Assembly: GCA_028287235.1 (NCBI GenBank)
Contig: JAQBQB010000022.1
Location: forward strand, 1 to 64,000
Source: Gemmatimonadota bacterium
Lineage (GTDB): Bacteria; Gemmatimonadota; Gemmatimonadetes; Gemmatimonadales; Gemmatimonadaceae
Direction: 5' to 3'
DNA: 64,000 nucleotides
The notes under the pieces are model-generated. The model worked only from the letters and a program-made list of their open reading frames with translations. It did no database searches and was not told the DNA's origin. Made by a program: the position numbers and the translations under genes. Below are positions 1 to 9,057 of the stretch, piece by piece (within the stretch, counting starts at the first letter, position 1; every line of letters begins with the position of its first letter).

Positions 1-1118
1 ACATAGACCGGCGCCTTCGGCTCCTCGAACGTTCCGGGAAGCGAGATCCCGATGTTCGCGTGCTTCGATTCTCCGGGCCCGTTCACGATGCACCCCATCA
101 CCGCCACGCGCATCTCTTCCACACCTGGATGCCGCGCGCGCCACTCCGGCATCTGCTCCCGCAGATACGTCTGAATGTCCTCGGCCATGTGCTGAAAGAA
201 CGTCGACGTCGTGCGGCCACAGCCGGGGCACGCTGTCACCTGTGGGGTGAACGAGCGCAGCCCCAATGACTGAAGGATTTGCTGCGCGACCTGCACCTCC
301 TCGGTGCGATCGCCGTTCGGCTTCGGCGTGAGTGACACGCGGATCGTGTCGCCGATCCCCTCCGACACCAGAATCGACAGCCCCGCGGTGCTGGCGACGA
401 CACCCTTGGTGCCGAGCCCGGCCTCGGTGAGCCCCAGGTGCAACGGGTAATCGCAGCGGGCGGCGAGCCGCCGGTACACCTCCACGAGGTCCTGCACCAG
501 CGAGACCTTGGCCGAGATGATGATGCGATCGTGCGCGAGCCCCACCTCCTCGGCCACGAGCGCCGAGCGGAGCGCGCTCTCGAGCATCGCCTCGATGTAG
601 ACATCGTGCGCGTCGAGCGGCTCGGGTCGCCGCGCGTTCTCGTCCATCATCGCCGTGAGCAGATCCTGGTCGAGCGAGCCCCAGTTCACACCGATGCGAA
701 CCGGCTTGCCGTTCGCGACCGCTATCGAGACGATCGTCCGAAAGTTGTCGTCTCGGCGCTTGCCGCCGACGTTTCCGGGATTGATCCGGTATTTCGCGAG
801 CGCGCGCGCGCACTCCGGATATTTCGCGAGCAGCAGATGCCCGTTGTAGTGAAAGTCGCCAATGATCGGGACGTCTATCCCCATGTCGGAGAGACGGCGC
901 ACGATCTCGGGCACGGCGGCTGCCGCGGGCTCGTTGTTCACCGTCACGCGAACGAGCTGGGATCCGGCGGCGGCGAGCGCTGCCGTTTGCGCGACAGTGA
1001 GATCCACGTCTGCGGTATCCGTGTTCGTCATCGACTGCACGACGATCGGATGCGCGCTGCCGACGGAGACTTCACCGATCGTCGTGGTGACTGTGCGGCG
1101 GCGAGGCGCGAAAGGCAT
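1..1118 (-). CDS. ispG: 4-hydroxy-3-methylbut-2-enyl diphosphate synthase IspG, 3' end cut off by window
   Basis: Penultimate enzyme of the non-mevalonate (MEP) isoprenoid pathway, a cytoplasmic [4Fe-4S] enzyme that reductively dehydrates MEcPP to HMBPP. Reading the reverse strand from ATG at 1118 gives [20 protein letters not shown], then [22 protein letters not shown] and WGSLDQDLL. Toward the window edge come the cluster region ACPGCGR and [15 protein letters not shown], both IspG hallmarks with the iron-sulfur cysteines. About 372 codons are present and the C-terminus runs off position 1. No clear ribosome binding site precedes the ATG. The gene is divergent from the small membrane protein at 1237. 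Family assignment is secure; only the end is missing. Confidence 0.95.
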   Translation of the reverse strand, partial: MPFAPRRRTVTTTIGEVSVGSAHPIVVQSMTNTDTADVDLTVAQTAALAAAGSQLVRVTVNNEPAAAAVPEIVRRLSDMGIDVPIIGDFHYNGHLLLAKYPECARALAKYRINPGNVGGKRRDDNFRTIVSIAVANGKPVRIGVNWGSLDQDLLTAMMDENARRPEPLDAHDVYIEAMLESALRSALVAEEVGLAHDRIIISAKVSLVQDLVEVYRRLAARCDYPLHLGLTEAGLGTKGVVASTAGLSILVSEGIGDTIRVSLTPKPNGDRTEEVQVAQQILQSLGLRSFTPQVTACPGCGRTTSTFFQHMAEDIQTYLREQMPEWRARHPGVEEMRVAVMGCIVNGPGESKHANIGISLPGTFEEPKAPVY

Positions 1119-1236
1119 GGATGAAAGATAAGGCGGGCGAAGCGCCGGCACACGCGAGCGCTGGCAATCCGGTTGGAACGGCGTAGACTATGCTTGTTCT
1201 ACCACTCGCACTGCGATCCTCGATTCTGGAGTGCAC

Positions 1237-1692
1237 ATGCCGGACGATCTCGACCAGCCGCCCCGCGCCTACACGACTGCCGATGTCGCGTCACAGCCGG
1301 AGCCCACCAGAAAACGTCTGGGGTGGAGGGGGAAGGTGGTGCTTTCGATCGTCACCGTGCTCGTCGTCGGCGCGCTCGGCCTCGCGGCGTACGTCTGGAC
1401 CGCGCTGCACTACACCTATTCCTCGGGCGACCGCGCCGGCTTCATTCAGAAATTTTCCAAGAAAGGGTGGCTCTGCAAGACTTGGGAGGGTGAGCTCGCG
1501 ATGGCCAACCTCCCCGGAACTCAACCCGAGATCTTTGCCTTTTCCGTGCGCAGCGATTCGGTGGCCGACCTGATCACGAAGTCGATGGGGAAGCGCGTGG
1601 ACATTACCTACGAGCAACATCGAGGCGTCCCAACGCAATGTTTTGCCGAGACTCAATACTTCGTTACGGGCATCCGGGAGGCGCCGCAATGA
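1237..1692 (+). CDS. small single-pass membrane protein, unknown function
   Basis: About 151 residues. The N-terminus is hydrophilic (MPDDLDQPPRAYTT) and is followed near residues 30-55 by one strong membrane helix (VVLSIVTVLVVGALGLAAYV). The remaining ~95 residues are soluble and contain two cysteines (GWLCKTWEGE and PTQCFAETQYF) that could form a disulfide if exported. I chose ATG 1237 because GGAG lies 5 nt upstream; GTG 1231 overlaps that site. The short spacing and the terminator-like hairpin downstream suggest a single-gene unit. I recognise no family. A membrane anchor with a periplasmic domain is inference from the hydrophobic pattern. Confidence 0.7.
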   Translation: MPDDLDQPPRAYTTADVASQPEPTRKRLGWRGKVVLSIVTVLVVGALGLAAYVWTALHYTYSSGDRAGFIQKFSKKGWLCKTWEGELAMANLPGTQPEIFAFSVRSDSVADLITKSMGKRVDITYEQHRGVPTQCFAETQYFVTGIREAPQ

Positions 1693-1830
1693 GCGGAAAT
1701 TCTGCTTCGGGCGCTAAAAGGCATAGTTAAGCCTCTCAGACCGACCTCAACTGGTGCGCACGAAGTAGCTATTGCGGCACGCCCCAGGTCTAGATATCTT
1801 TTTCTCGGCACCACCCGTTCGCGAACATGC

Positions 1831-1867
1831 AGACCCGGGCGGAATACTTGCCTCGGGTCTTTTTTTA
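1831..1867 (+). terminator. intrinsic terminator or attenuator upstream of csp
   Basis: AGACCCG (1831-1837) pairs with CGGGTCT (1854-1860), with extra GC pairing inside, and is followed directly by seven T. It lies 140 nt after the membrane-protein gene and about 110 nt before the cold-shock start. It can end the upstream transcript; if the csp promoter is upstream of it, it would act in the csp leader. The sequence cannot distinguish these. Confidence 0.6.
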
Positions 1868-1977
1868 TGTTCGTAAGTGGGTGAGGCTGACGCGATGGCA
1901 CAAAGGCGCGCGTCACGGCAACATTTGTCAGGGTCAGCGCTTCCGCCCCCTGTACAAAATCATATCAGGAGTTGGAA

Positions 1978-2184
1978 ATGCGTGTCACTGGCAAAGTGAA
2001 GTGGTTTAATGACGCCAAGGGTTTTGGCTTCATTACCCCGGACAACGGACAGAAGGATTGCTTCGTGCACTACAGCGCCATTCAGGGCAACGGGTTCAAG
2101 ACGTTGGCTGAAGGCGATGCCGTGGAGTTCGAGATCGTCGAGGGTCAGAAAGGCCCCGCCGCCGAGAACGTGACGAAGCGCTAA
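1978..2184 (+). CDS. CspA-family cold-shock protein
   Basis: A 68-residue single OB-fold RNA/DNA chaperone, the usual CspA length. It starts [18 protein letters not shown]. The RNP1 motif KGFGFI and RNP2-like CFVHYSAI are both present, followed by the typical tail [14 protein letters not shown] 1978 is chosen because AGGAG sits at 1967-1971; an in-frame TTG at 1972 lies too close to that site. A strong hairpin terminator follows immediately, so it is probably transcribed alone. The leader of over 100 nt fits cold-shock genes, whose mRNAs are often regulated through the 5' UTR, but no cold-box is proven here. A paralogue lies at 18049. Confidence 0.95.
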   Translation: MRVTGKVKWFNDAKGFGFITPDNGQKDCFVHYSAIQGNGFKTLAEGDAVEFEIVEGQKGPAAENVTKR

Positions 2185-2204
2185 ATTCTTCGCTTCACTA
2201 CCAC

Positions 2205-2245
2205 GAACGGGGCGTCACTCGAAAGAGTGGCGCCCCGTTTTCGTT
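2205..2245 (+). terminator. intrinsic terminator after csp
   Basis: The stem ACGGGGCG.CACTC / GAGTG.CGCCCCGT closes a GAAA tetraloop and ends in TTTTCGTTT. It lies 20 nt after the cold-shock stop and just before the end of the convergent argH, so it may serve both strands. Confidence 0.85.
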
Positions 2246-2260
2246 TGCACAACCTGACCG

Positions 2261-3664
2261 TTAGATCAGTGTCTTTCGCGCGCTCTCGATCTGTGTGCGC
2301 ACCGCCGCCGGTCCTGTGCCCCCTTCCGTTTCTCGACGCTCGACGGATGCCACCGCCGAGAGCGCTTCGAACACATCGGCACCGAAGCCCGAGTGCGCGG
2401 CCTTGAACGCCTTGAACGGCAACGCGTGCAGATCAGCTCCTGACTCCTCGCTCTGCCGCACGAGTGCGCCAACCGCAGCGTGCGCCTCTCGAAAGCTCGC
2501 GCCCTTGCCCACCAGGTAATCGGCGAGATCGGTGGCCATCATGCTGCTCGCGAGCGCCGCCCTCATCTTCTCCGGGCGAAAGGTGATCTCGTCCAAGGCG
2601 CCCGCCACGCCGGGAAGCACGAGCATCACGGTGTCCACCGCGTCGAACAGCGCGCGCTTGTCGTCCTGCAGATCCTTGTTGTAACCGCTGGGGAGTCCCT
2701 TGAGCGTCGCGAGGAGTGACGTGAGATCGCCCAGCAAGCGGCCGCCGGATCCGCGCGCAAGCTCGAGCGCGTCGGGATTGCGCTTCTGTGGCATCATGCT
2801 CGAACCGGTGGTGAACGAGTCGCCGAACTGCAGGAAGCCGAACTCGCTCGTGCCATAGATGATCAGATCCTCGGCGAGCCGCGAGAGATGGATCGCGAGC
2901 ATGGACAGCGTGAACAGCAGCTCGGCCACGAAGTCGCGATCGCTCACGGCGTCGATGCTGTTGGGCGAGAGCTGGGCGAAGCCAAGGCTGCCCTGGAGGA
3001 GCACGCGCGAGATGGGGAATGCGCAGCCGGCGACCGCGCCGGAGCCGAGCGGGAGCACCGCGGCGGCGCGACCGGAAGTGGCGAGGCGCGCGCGATCGCG
3101 GTCGAGGGGCCAGAAGTGCGAGAGCATCCAGTGCGCTGCGGACACGGGTTGCGCGCGCTGCATGTGCGTGTAGGCGGGCATGAGGACGTTCGCCTGCGCC
3201 AGCGATTCGGCGTGCGCGAGCATCACGTGCTGTAGATCGCGAACCACGCCGTCGAGCAGGGTGCACGCGTCCATCGACCAGAGACGTGTCGCGGTCGCGA
3301 CCTGATCGTTTCGGCTGCGACCCGTGTGAAGCTTGGACGCGACATCGCCGACTTCCTCGTGGAGGAGGCGGTCGATGAGCGTGTGCACGTCCTCGTCGGA
3401 CGCGATGGGCTGCGCGCCGGCGCGGAGGCGAGCGGCGACGGCGTCGAGCCCGTGCTCGAGCGCGAGACTCTCTTCGACGGTGACGACGCCCGCGCTCCAG
3501 AGCGCGATCGCCCAGGCCTTCGAGAGGCGAATATCGAAGGGCCAGAGACGAAAGTCGACGCCGATGGAGCGATTGAGCGCGTCGAGAGCGGGAGCGCTCT
3601 CACCGGCGAAGCGCCCGCCCCAGAGCTTGTGCGCGGATGCGCCAACGAGCTTGAGCGCGGTCAT
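2261..3664 (-). CDS. argH: argininosuccinate lyase
   Basis: Last step of arginine synthesis: argininosuccinate to arginine plus fumarate, in the cytoplasm as a tetramer. The product is 467 residues, the normal family length. It opens with [11 protein letters not shown] and contains [17 protein letters not shown]. The fumarase/aspartase-superfamily signature [16 protein letters not shown] carries the mobile catalytic serine loop. The ATG at 3664 overlaps the argG stop by 4 nt (ATGA), so the gene is translationally coupled to argG and shares its ArgR-controlled promoter. Assignment is secure. Confidence 0.97.
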   Translation of the reverse strand: MTALKLVGASAHKLWGGRFAGESAPALDALNRSIGVDFRLWPFDIRLSKAWAIALWSAGVVTVEESLALEHGLDAVAARLRAGAQPIASDEDVHTLIDRLLHEEVGDVASKLHTGRSRNDQVATATRLWSMDACTLLDGVVRDLQHVMLAHAESLAQANVLMPAYTHMQRAQPVSAAHWMLSHFWPLDRDRARLATSGRAAAVLPLGSGAVAGCAFPISRVLLQGSLGFAQLSPNSIDAVSDRDFVAELLFTLSMLAIHLSRLAEDLIIYGTSEFGFLQFGDSFTTGSSMMPQKRNPDALELARGSGGRLLGDLTSLLATLKGLPSGYNKDLQDDKRALFDAVDTVMLVLPGVAGALDEITFRPEKMRAALASSMMATDLADYLVGKGASFREAHAAVGALVRQSEESGADLHALPFKAFKAAHSGFGADVFEALSAVASVERRETEGGTGPAAVRTQIESARKTLI

Positions 3665-4944
3665 GCGACCGCCATTGCGCGCCGGGCCGCCACATTGTCC
3701 GCCGCATCCGCGGAGGCCTGGGCCGCATCGGCAGCGGCGTCGCGCTCGAGATCCTTGAGCGCGCGCACGCGCTGCGAAAGTCCGTAGAGGCGAATGAAGC
3801 CGGCCGCGTCGCTCTGCTTGTAGACGTCGTCCTCGCCGAAGGTGACGAAGCGCTCGTCGTACAGCGCGTGAATGCTTTCACGGCCGATGACATTGATCGA
3901 TCCCTTATAGAGGCGCATTGTGACCGTACCGGTGATGCGCTCCTGTGTGACGTTCACGAACGCGTCATAGGCTTCGCGCTCGGTGGTCCACCAGCGGCCT
4001 TCGTAGACGAGATCGGCGTACCGCGGCGCGATGAGATCCTTCGCGGCGAGCGTCTTCCGGTCGAGCACGAGCTGCTCGAGCTCCGAATGTGCCGCGTACA
4101 GGATGGCGCCGCCCGGCGTCTCGTAGATACCGCGCGACTTCATGCCGACCATACGGTCTTCGACGAGGTCGACGACACCAACGCCGTGTTTGCCGCCGAT
4201 CTTGTTGAGCGCCGCGATGAGATCGACCGCACCCATCGTTTTGCCGTTGACCGAGACCGGTGTGCCCTTCTCGAAGCCGATGACCACGCTCTCCGGGGTG
4301 TCCGGAGCCTGGGTCACGGGACGCGTGAGCATCAACAGGTCGTCGGGCGGCGCCGAGTTCGGATCCTCGAGGATGCCGCCTTCGTGCGACAGATGCCAGA
4401 GGTTGGCGTCGCGCGAGTAGATCTTGGCGCGGGTCGCGACGATCGGGATGCCGCGGGCCTCCGCGTACGCGATGGCGTCTTCGCGGCTGCGAATGCTCCA
4501 CTCGCGCCAGGGCGCGATGACCGGGAGGTCGGGCGCAAAGGCTGCGAAAGTGAGCTCGAAGCGGACCTGGTCATTGCCCTTGCCGGTACAGCCGTGGGCG
4601 AGCGCATCGGCGCCGACCTGACGGGCGATCTCCACCATGCGACGCGCGATGAGCGGCCGAGCCATGGAGGTACCGAGCAAGTATTTCCTGTTATAGATCG
4701 CGCCCGCGCGAAGCGTCGGGAAAATGAACGACTCTGCGAACTCGTCGCGAAGGTCTTCGATGTGGCACTCGTCGGCGCCGGATGCGAGCGCCTTCTCGCG
4801 CACGCCCGCGAGCTCTTCGCTGCCCTGGCCGATGTCGGCCGCGACGCAGACGATGCGTGAGCCGCCATAGTTCTCCTTGAGCCAGGGAACGATGATCGAG
4901 GTATCGAGTCCGCCTGAGTAGGCGAGGACGATGGTCCGGTACAT
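3661..4944 (-). CDS. argG: argininosuccinate synthase
   Basis: Joins citrulline and aspartate with ATP to make argininosuccinate. The product is 427 residues. The N-terminal PP-loop [15 protein letters not shown] binds ATP, and the [13 protein letters not shown] segment is typical. The C-terminus carries an extra alanine-rich tail of about 35 residues (from roughly [12 protein letters not shown]) beyond the usual ~400-residue core. AAGGAG lies 7 nt before the ATG. Two ARG-box-like sites lie 15-51 nt upstream, so ArgR repression is likely. Transcribed with argH. argF is not in the window, so citrulline formation is encoded elsewhere. Confidence 0.97.
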   Translation of the reverse strand: MYRTIVLAYSGGLDTSIIVPWLKENYGGSRIVCVAADIGQGSEELAGVREKALASGADECHIEDLRDEFAESFIFPTLRAGAIYNRKYLLGTSMARPLIARRMVEIARQVGADALAHGCTGKGNDQVRFELTFAAFAPDLPVIAPWREWSIRSREDAIAYAEARGIPIVATRAKIYSRDANLWHLSHEGGILEDPNSAPPDDLLMLTRPVTQAPDTPESVVIGFEKGTPVSVNGKTMGAVDLIAALNKIGGKHGVGVVDLVEDRMVGMKSRGIYETPGGAILYAAHSELEQLVLDRKTLAAKDLIAPRYADLVYEGRWWTTEREAYDAFVNVTQERITGTVTMRLYKGSINVIGRESIHALYDERFVTFGEDDVYKQSDAAGFIRLYGLSQRVRALKDLERDAAADAAQASADAADNVAARRAMAVA

Positions 4945-4958
4945 GTGCGCTCCTTAGA

Positions 4959-4995
4959 ATGCAAAGTTATGCAACTAGAGCGCATATTTAATCAT
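4959..4995. promoter_or_regulatory. tandem ARG boxes before argGH
   Basis: Two 16-nt sites with 6-4-6 architecture: ATGCAA-AGTT-ATGCAA (4959-4974) and, on the reverse strand, ATGATT-AAAT-ATGCGC (4980-4995), separated by 5 bp. Paired ARG boxes with short spacing are the known ArgR hexamer target. The same architecture recurs before argC. Function is inferred from sequence and the adjacent argR gene. Confidence 0.7.
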
Positions 4996-5046
4996 TTTCA
5001 CGACCGGCGTCAATGGCGGCGGGCCTATCGAGTCCAGTGGGCCGGC

Positions 5047-5505
5047 TCAAGAGCCATTCGACAGCCGAACGAGCCGATCGGTGAGCGAGCTCCGCGCGTC
5101 GGCGGAGCGGCACACGATCAAGACTGTGTTCTCGCCGCCGAGCGTGCCCATGATCTCCGGCCAGCCCTGCGAGTCGATCGCTTCAGCGATGGGCTGCGCC
5201 CCGCCTGGCAGCGTGTGGAGGACGATCAGCTCACCCACGCCGTCGATGCGCGAGAAGAGCTCTGGTAACAGCATGTCCAGCGACGGCTTAGAGTCGTCGG
5301 CGACCATTTCCGGAAGGAGATACCGCGTACCGTCCTCGGTGGGCGCGCGGACGACTCCGAGCTCATGCAAGTCGCGAGAAAGCGTCGCTTGAGTCACGGT
5401 CCACCCGCGCGCGGCCAGGAGCTTCCGAAGCTCCTCCTGGTTGGAGATCTCGTGGGCGGCGATGAGCTGGAGAATGGCATTCTGCCGGTCGGTTTTCTTG
5501 CTCAT
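5047..5505 (-). CDS. argR: arginine repressor ArgR
   Basis: Transcriptional regulator that senses L-arginine and binds ARG boxes as a hexamer. About 152 residues from ATG 5505 (MSKKTDRQNAILQLIA), matching the family length; a TTG start at 5541 would add 12 residues. The N-terminal winged helix contains the ArgR signature TQATLSRDLHELGVVR. The C-terminal oligomerisation and arginine-binding domain includes LHTLPGGAQPIAEAID and the GTLGGENTVLIVCR segment. It lies between the two halves of the regulon it should control. It is 102 nt upstream of argG on the same strand, so partial co-transcription with argGH is possible. Confidence 0.95.
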   Translation of the reverse strand: MSKKTDRQNAILQLIAAHEISNQEELRKLLAARGWTVTQATLSRDLHELGVVRAPTEDGTRYLLPEMVADDSKPSLDMLLPELFSRIDGVGELIVLHTLPGGAQPIAEAIDSQGWPEIMGTLGGENTVLIVCRSADARSSLTDRLVRLSNGS

Positions 5506-5579
5506 CCGAGGGGTGCCGTCCGTGAAGAGGTCGAGGCCCAATGCGGCGTGCCGCAGCGACCGGGATTGACAGAATGGCT

Positions 5580-5595
5580 ATGCATTATTATGCAT
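5580..5595. promoter_or_regulatory. ARG box overlapping the argC/argR intergenic promoter
   Basis: ATGCAT-TATT-ATGCAT, a perfect inverted repeat with the same 6-4-6 layout as the boxes before argG. It ends 5 nt before the argC start and embeds a TATTAT -10-like hexamer. ArgR binding here would block the argC promoter directly and could also affect argR. Confidence 0.75.
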
Positions 5596-5600
5596 TATGA

Positions 5601-6560
5601 GTGAATAAAATACCAGTCGGCGTGCTCGGGGCCAGCGGATACGCCGGCCGCGAGCTCTGCGCACTCATTCTTCGTCACCCCGCGCTGTCGCTCGCCTTTG
5701 CCACGGCGAACGACCAGCGCGGCACGACTGTGCGCATCGCCGGCCGCGACGTGACGTTTGCATCGCCTGACGACGCGCGGCTCGGCGATGTGGAGCTGGT
5801 GTTCAGCGCGTTGCCGCATGGTGCGTCGAAAGAGTGGGTGGCAAGAATCCAGGAGGCTGGGGCTCGCGCCGTTGATCTATCTGCTGATCTGCGTCCCGGC
5901 AACGGATGTGAAGGTATCGCGTACGGGCTCACGGAGCTCAATCGCGCCCTCATTGCCGGCGCGACCGTCGTTGCCAACCCCGGATGCTATCCCACGTCCA
6001 TTCTCGTCGCCTTGGCGCCCCTGGCCGAGCGCGGGCTGATCGCCGAGGGCGGAACGATCGTCGCCAACTCGGCGAGCGGCGTCACAGGGGCCGGTAACTC
6101 GCCCAAGCGCGAGCTGCTGTTTGCCGAAGTCGCGGACGATTTCCGCGCATACGGAATCGGCAATACGCATCGCCATCTCAACGAGATGCGCGCCACGCTC
6201 GACGGGTGGAAGGCGAACGCGGACCTCGTGTTCACGCCGCACCTGCTGCCGGTGGCGCGCGGGATTCTGTCGACGATAACCGTTCCGTTGACTCGCCCGT
6301 TGGACGACGTCCTTCAGCCGTGGCGGGAGACGTATGCGGCGGAGCCATTCATAGAGATCGCCGAGGCGACTCCGGCGCTCCGGGACGTCGTGCATCGCAA
6401 CGTCGTTCGCATTTCGGCTACGCCGCTCGCGGGAACGCGCGCGCCGATGCTGCTCGTGACGTCGGCGATCGACAATCTCGTGAAGGGCGCCGCGGGCCAG
6501 GCCGTACAGAACGCCAACCTCATGCTCGGTCTCGACGAAACGGCGGGGTTGCCGCTGTGA
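5601..6560 (+). CDS. argC: N-acetyl-gamma-glutamyl-phosphate reductase
   Basis: NADPH-dependent reduction of N-acetylglutamyl phosphate to the semialdehyde in ornithine synthesis. The product is 319 residues. The N-terminal Rossmann motif is GVLGASGYAGREL, and the catalytic cysteine lies in ANPGCYPTSILVALAPL. Later motifs are GVTGAGNSPKRELLF and TPHLLPVARGILST. The only start that keeps the first beta strand is GTG 5601 (MNKIPVGVLG). It lies immediately beside the operator with no ribosome binding site, which suggests a leaderless transcript. The stop overlaps the argB start by 4 nt. Confidence 0.95.
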   Translation: MNKIPVGVLGASGYAGRELCALILRHPALSLAFATANDQRGTTVRIAGRDVTFASPDDARLGDVELVFSALPHGASKEWVARIQEAGARAVDLSADLRPGNGCEGIAYGLTELNRALIAGATVVANPGCYPTSILVALAPLAERGLIAEGGTIVANSASGVTGAGNSPKRELLFAEVADDFRAYGIGNTHRHLNEMRATLDGWKANADLVFTPHLLPVARGILSTITVPLTRPLDDVLQPWRETYAAEPFIEIAEATPALRDVVHRNVVRISATPLAGTRAPMLLVTSAIDNLVKGAAGQAVQNANLMLGLDETAGLPL

Positions 6561-7327
6561 CGCGTGTGATCAAGATCGGCGGCCGGCCGCAGAGCGATCC
6601 GACATTGGCCATCGCGCTGGCGTCCGATTGGATGCAGGCCAAGACGAACGGCGGTCTCGTGCTCGTGCACGGGGGGGGCGACGAGGTGAGCTTGCTGCAG
6701 GCGACCCTCGGCGGGAGCACGAAGTTCGTGCACGGACGCCGCGTCACGACCGAGCGCGACATCGATCTGGTCCGCATGGCGCTGTCGGGAAGCGCCAACA
6801 AGCGACTCGTGTCCACTCTCGTCGAGAGCGGGATCGAGGCCGTCGGCCTGTCGGGCGAGGATGCCACGCTCATTGGCGCCTCGCCGATGAACGCCGAGGA
6901 GCTCGGGTTCGTCGGGATTCCGAAGACGGTGAACGTGGCGTTTCTGCGCCATCTGCTCTCGGGCGGCTATCTGCCGGTGATCTCGCCGGTGAGCCGCGAC
7001 TCGAGCGGGTCGATGGGATCGGCGCTGAATGTGAACGGCGATGACGCAGCCGCGGCGATCGCGATCGCACTCGGGGCGGCCGAGCTGTTGCTCGTCGCCG
7101 ACGTCGAAGGGGTGATGGCGGATGGCCTGGTCATTTCGTCGCTCACACCGGAGACGGCGGCGGAGATGATCGCCGATGGAACGGCGGGAGGAGGAATGCG
7201 GGCGAAGCTCGAGGCAGGATTGGCGGCGGTCGCCGGGGGAGTGAAGCGCGTTCGCATCTCCGACATCGCGGCGATCGCCGATCCGACTCGCGGGACGGTG
7301 TTGCACGCTATTGGAGAACTCTCATGA
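6557..7327 (+). CDS. argB: acetylglutamate kinase
   Basis: Phosphorylates N-acetylglutamate with ATP. From GTG 6557 (GTGA overlap with argC) the product is 256 residues of the amino-acid kinase fold. Visible motifs are VIKIGGRP at the N-terminus, LVLVHGGGDEVS for phosphate and substrate binding, and SANKRLVSTLVE. NVNGDDAAAAIAIALGA and the C-terminal GGGMRAKLEAGLAAVAGGVKRVRI bind nucleotide. It is somewhat shorter than many ArgB proteins, and LysZ-type kinases are relatives. No LysW carrier is nearby and an acetyl-forming enzyme follows, which supports acetylglutamate as substrate. Confidence 0.9.
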   Translation: MTRVIKIGGRPQSDPTLAIALASDWMQAKTNGGLVLVHGGGDEVSLLQATLGGSTKFVHGRRVTTERDIDLVRMALSGSANKRLVSTLVESGIEAVGLSGEDATLIGASPMNAEELGFVGIPKTVNVAFLRHLLSGGYLPVISPVSRDSSGSMGSALNVNGDDAAAAIAIALGAAELLLVADVEGVMADGLVISSLTPETAAEMIADGTAGGGMRAKLEAGLAAVAGGVKRVRISDIAAIADPTRGTVLHAIGELS

Positions 7328-8541
7328 CCATTTCGATAATGCCCAACGAATCGGCCACCGGGGCCGCACTGACCCCGACCACGGCGACCACCACGGATGC
7401 GCTGCTCGGCAACTACAAGCGCGCGCCGGGGCAGTTCGTCGACGGAGAGGGCGTCCATCTGATCGACGCCGACGGCAAGCGATACCTCGATTTCGTCAGC
7501 GGAATCGCCGTCAACGCGCTCGGATACGGCGACACCGGACTTCGCCAGGCGCTGCATAGTGCGGCCGATGGACTGATCCACGTATCGAACCTGTACGCGA
7601 CCGAGCCAGGCGAGCGCCTGGCGGCCACCCTCGTGGAGAAGTCGTTCGCGGACAAGGTCTTTTTCTGCAACTCGGGCGCGGAGGCCAACGAGGGCGCGTT
7701 CAAGTTTGCGCGGCGGTGGGCTCGCACGCGTGGCGACGCGAAGCACGAGATCATCGCGTTGCGAGGCGCGTTTCATGGACGGCTCTTCGGGACGCTGGCG
7801 GCGACGGACCGTCCGTCGTACCGCGTGCCGTTCCGGCCGTTGGCCGGCGGCATCGGCATCGTGGAGCGCGACATCGGCGACCTCGACGTCGCGTTGAATT
7901 CGGAGACCGTGGCAGCCGTGATCCTCGAGCCGATCCAGGGCGAGGGTGGCGTGCGGGTGATGGACGCCGGGTTCGTGCGCGAGGTCCGCGCGTTGACCAA
8001 GGAGCGGGACGTGGCGCTCGTCTTCGACGAGATCCAGTGCGGCCTTGGCCGCACCGGGACCTTGTTCGCGTACGAGCAGTTCGGCGTGGAGCCCGACATG
8101 CTTACCCTCGCGAAGCCGATTGCGGGCGGTTTGCCGATGGGCGCGGTCCTCATCACGGACGAGATTGCGTCGACCATCAAGCCCGGCGACCACGGCACCA
8201 CGTTCGGCGGCGGACCGTTCGTCGCGTCCGTGGCGAACCACGTACTGGCGCGCGTCTCGGATCCGGCGATGCTGCGGCACGTGTCCGAGAACGGCGCATG
8301 GTTCGGAAAGCAGCTCCAGGACATCGCGCAGCGGACCGGTCGGATTCGTGCCGTTCGCGGGATGGGCTACATGTGGGGCATAGACGTCATGGGAACGGCG
8401 GCGCACGTCGTGAACGAAGCCTTCGCGGCCGGGCTGCTGACCTGCTCGGCCGGCGAGTACACTGTGCGCCTGCTTCCTCCGCTCGTCGCTACGCGCGACG
8501 AGCTGGCGCTGGGCCTCGGCATTCTCGAAGAGATCCTCTAA
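7324..8541 (+). CDS. argD: acetylornithine aminotransferase
   Basis: PLP-dependent class III aminotransferase converting acetylglutamate semialdehyde to N-acetylornithine. The product is 405 residues. After a loose Thr/Ala-rich N-terminus come GKRYLDFVSGIAVNALGY, FFCNSGAEANEGAFKFAR (cofactor phosphate site), FDEIQCGLGRTG and LTLAKPIAGGLPMG with the Schiff-base lysine. ATGA overlap with argB and TAATG overlap with the next gene mark a tightly coupled operon. Succinylornithine or ornithine aminotransferases are the only realistic alternatives; context favours ArgD. Confidence 0.95.
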   Translation: MTISIMPNESATGAALTPTTATTTDALLGNYKRAPGQFVDGEGVHLIDADGKRYLDFVSGIAVNALGYGDTGLRQALHSAADGLIHVSNLYATEPGERLAATLVEKSFADKVFFCNSGAEANEGAFKFARRWARTRGDAKHEIIALRGAFHGRLFGTLAATDRPSYRVPFRPLAGGIGIVERDIGDLDVALNSETVAAVILEPIQGEGGVRVMDAGFVREVRALTKERDVALVFDEIQCGLGRTGTLFAYEQFGVEPDMLTLAKPIAGGLPMGAVLITDEIASTIKPGDHGTTFGGGPFVASVANHVLARVSDPAMLRHVSENGAWFGKQLQDIAQRTGRIRAVRGMGYMWGIDVMGTAAHVVNEAFAAGLLTCSAGEYTVRLLPPLVATRDELALGLGILEEIL

Positions 8542-9032
8542 TGACCGCGGACGTCGTCATTCGCCGAGCACGGGCGGCGGACGCTGTCGCGATCGCCGAG
8601 CTCGTCGCGACCTTCGCCGCGGAGGCGCTAATGCTGCGCCGGACGCCCGAGATGGTCGAGCTGGCGATCGACGACTACGTGGTTGGTGTGAATACGCGCG
8701 GTCAGATCGTCGCATGCGGCGCGTTGAAGGAGTACTCGCCGTCGGTGGCCGAGATCGCCGCGATCGCGGTGTCGCGCGACGTCCATGGATGTGGGGTAGG
8801 AAAGGCAATCGTGAGCGCCGTCGAGACATTGGCGCTCAAGCGCGGCGTTTACGACGTGTTCGCGCTCACGCTGCAGCCGGCGTTCTTCGCGGCGATCGGC
8901 TACCAGCGCGTGGACCGCGCGCGGTACCCCGAAAAAATCCGTCGCGACTGCCTCGGCTGCGCTCGCCGGTTCGCGTGCAACGAGATCTGCTTCGCGAAGA
9001 ATCTCCGCCTCGAGTCGCGGGCGGCGGCGTAG
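8541..9032 (+). CDS. N-acetylglutamate synthase, single-domain GNAT type
   Basis: 163-residue GNAT acetyltransferase, likely making N-acetylglutamate from acetyl-CoA and glutamate, the first step of the pathway. IAAIAVSRDVHGCGVGKAIV is the acetyl-CoA-binding region (a variant of Q/RxxGxG/A), with the typical ArgA-type run VFALTLQPAFFAAIGYQRV. It lacks the kinase-like domain of classical ArgA, as in short bacterial synthases. Odd feature: the tail has four clustered cysteines, CLGCARRFACNEIC, a possible metal or regulatory site. It starts on the argD stop (TAATG), so it belongs to the argCBD operon. Confidence 0.82.
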   Translation: MTADVVIRRARAADAVAIAELVATFAAEALMLRRTPEMVELAIDDYVVGVNTRGQIVACGALKEYSPSVAEIAAIAVSRDVHGCGVGKAIVSAVETLALKRGVYDVFALTLQPAFFAAIGYQRVDRARYPEKIRRDCLGCARRFACNEICFAKNLRLESRAAA

Positions 9033-9057
9033 AGAGCACGCGGATAGATTCCGCCGC

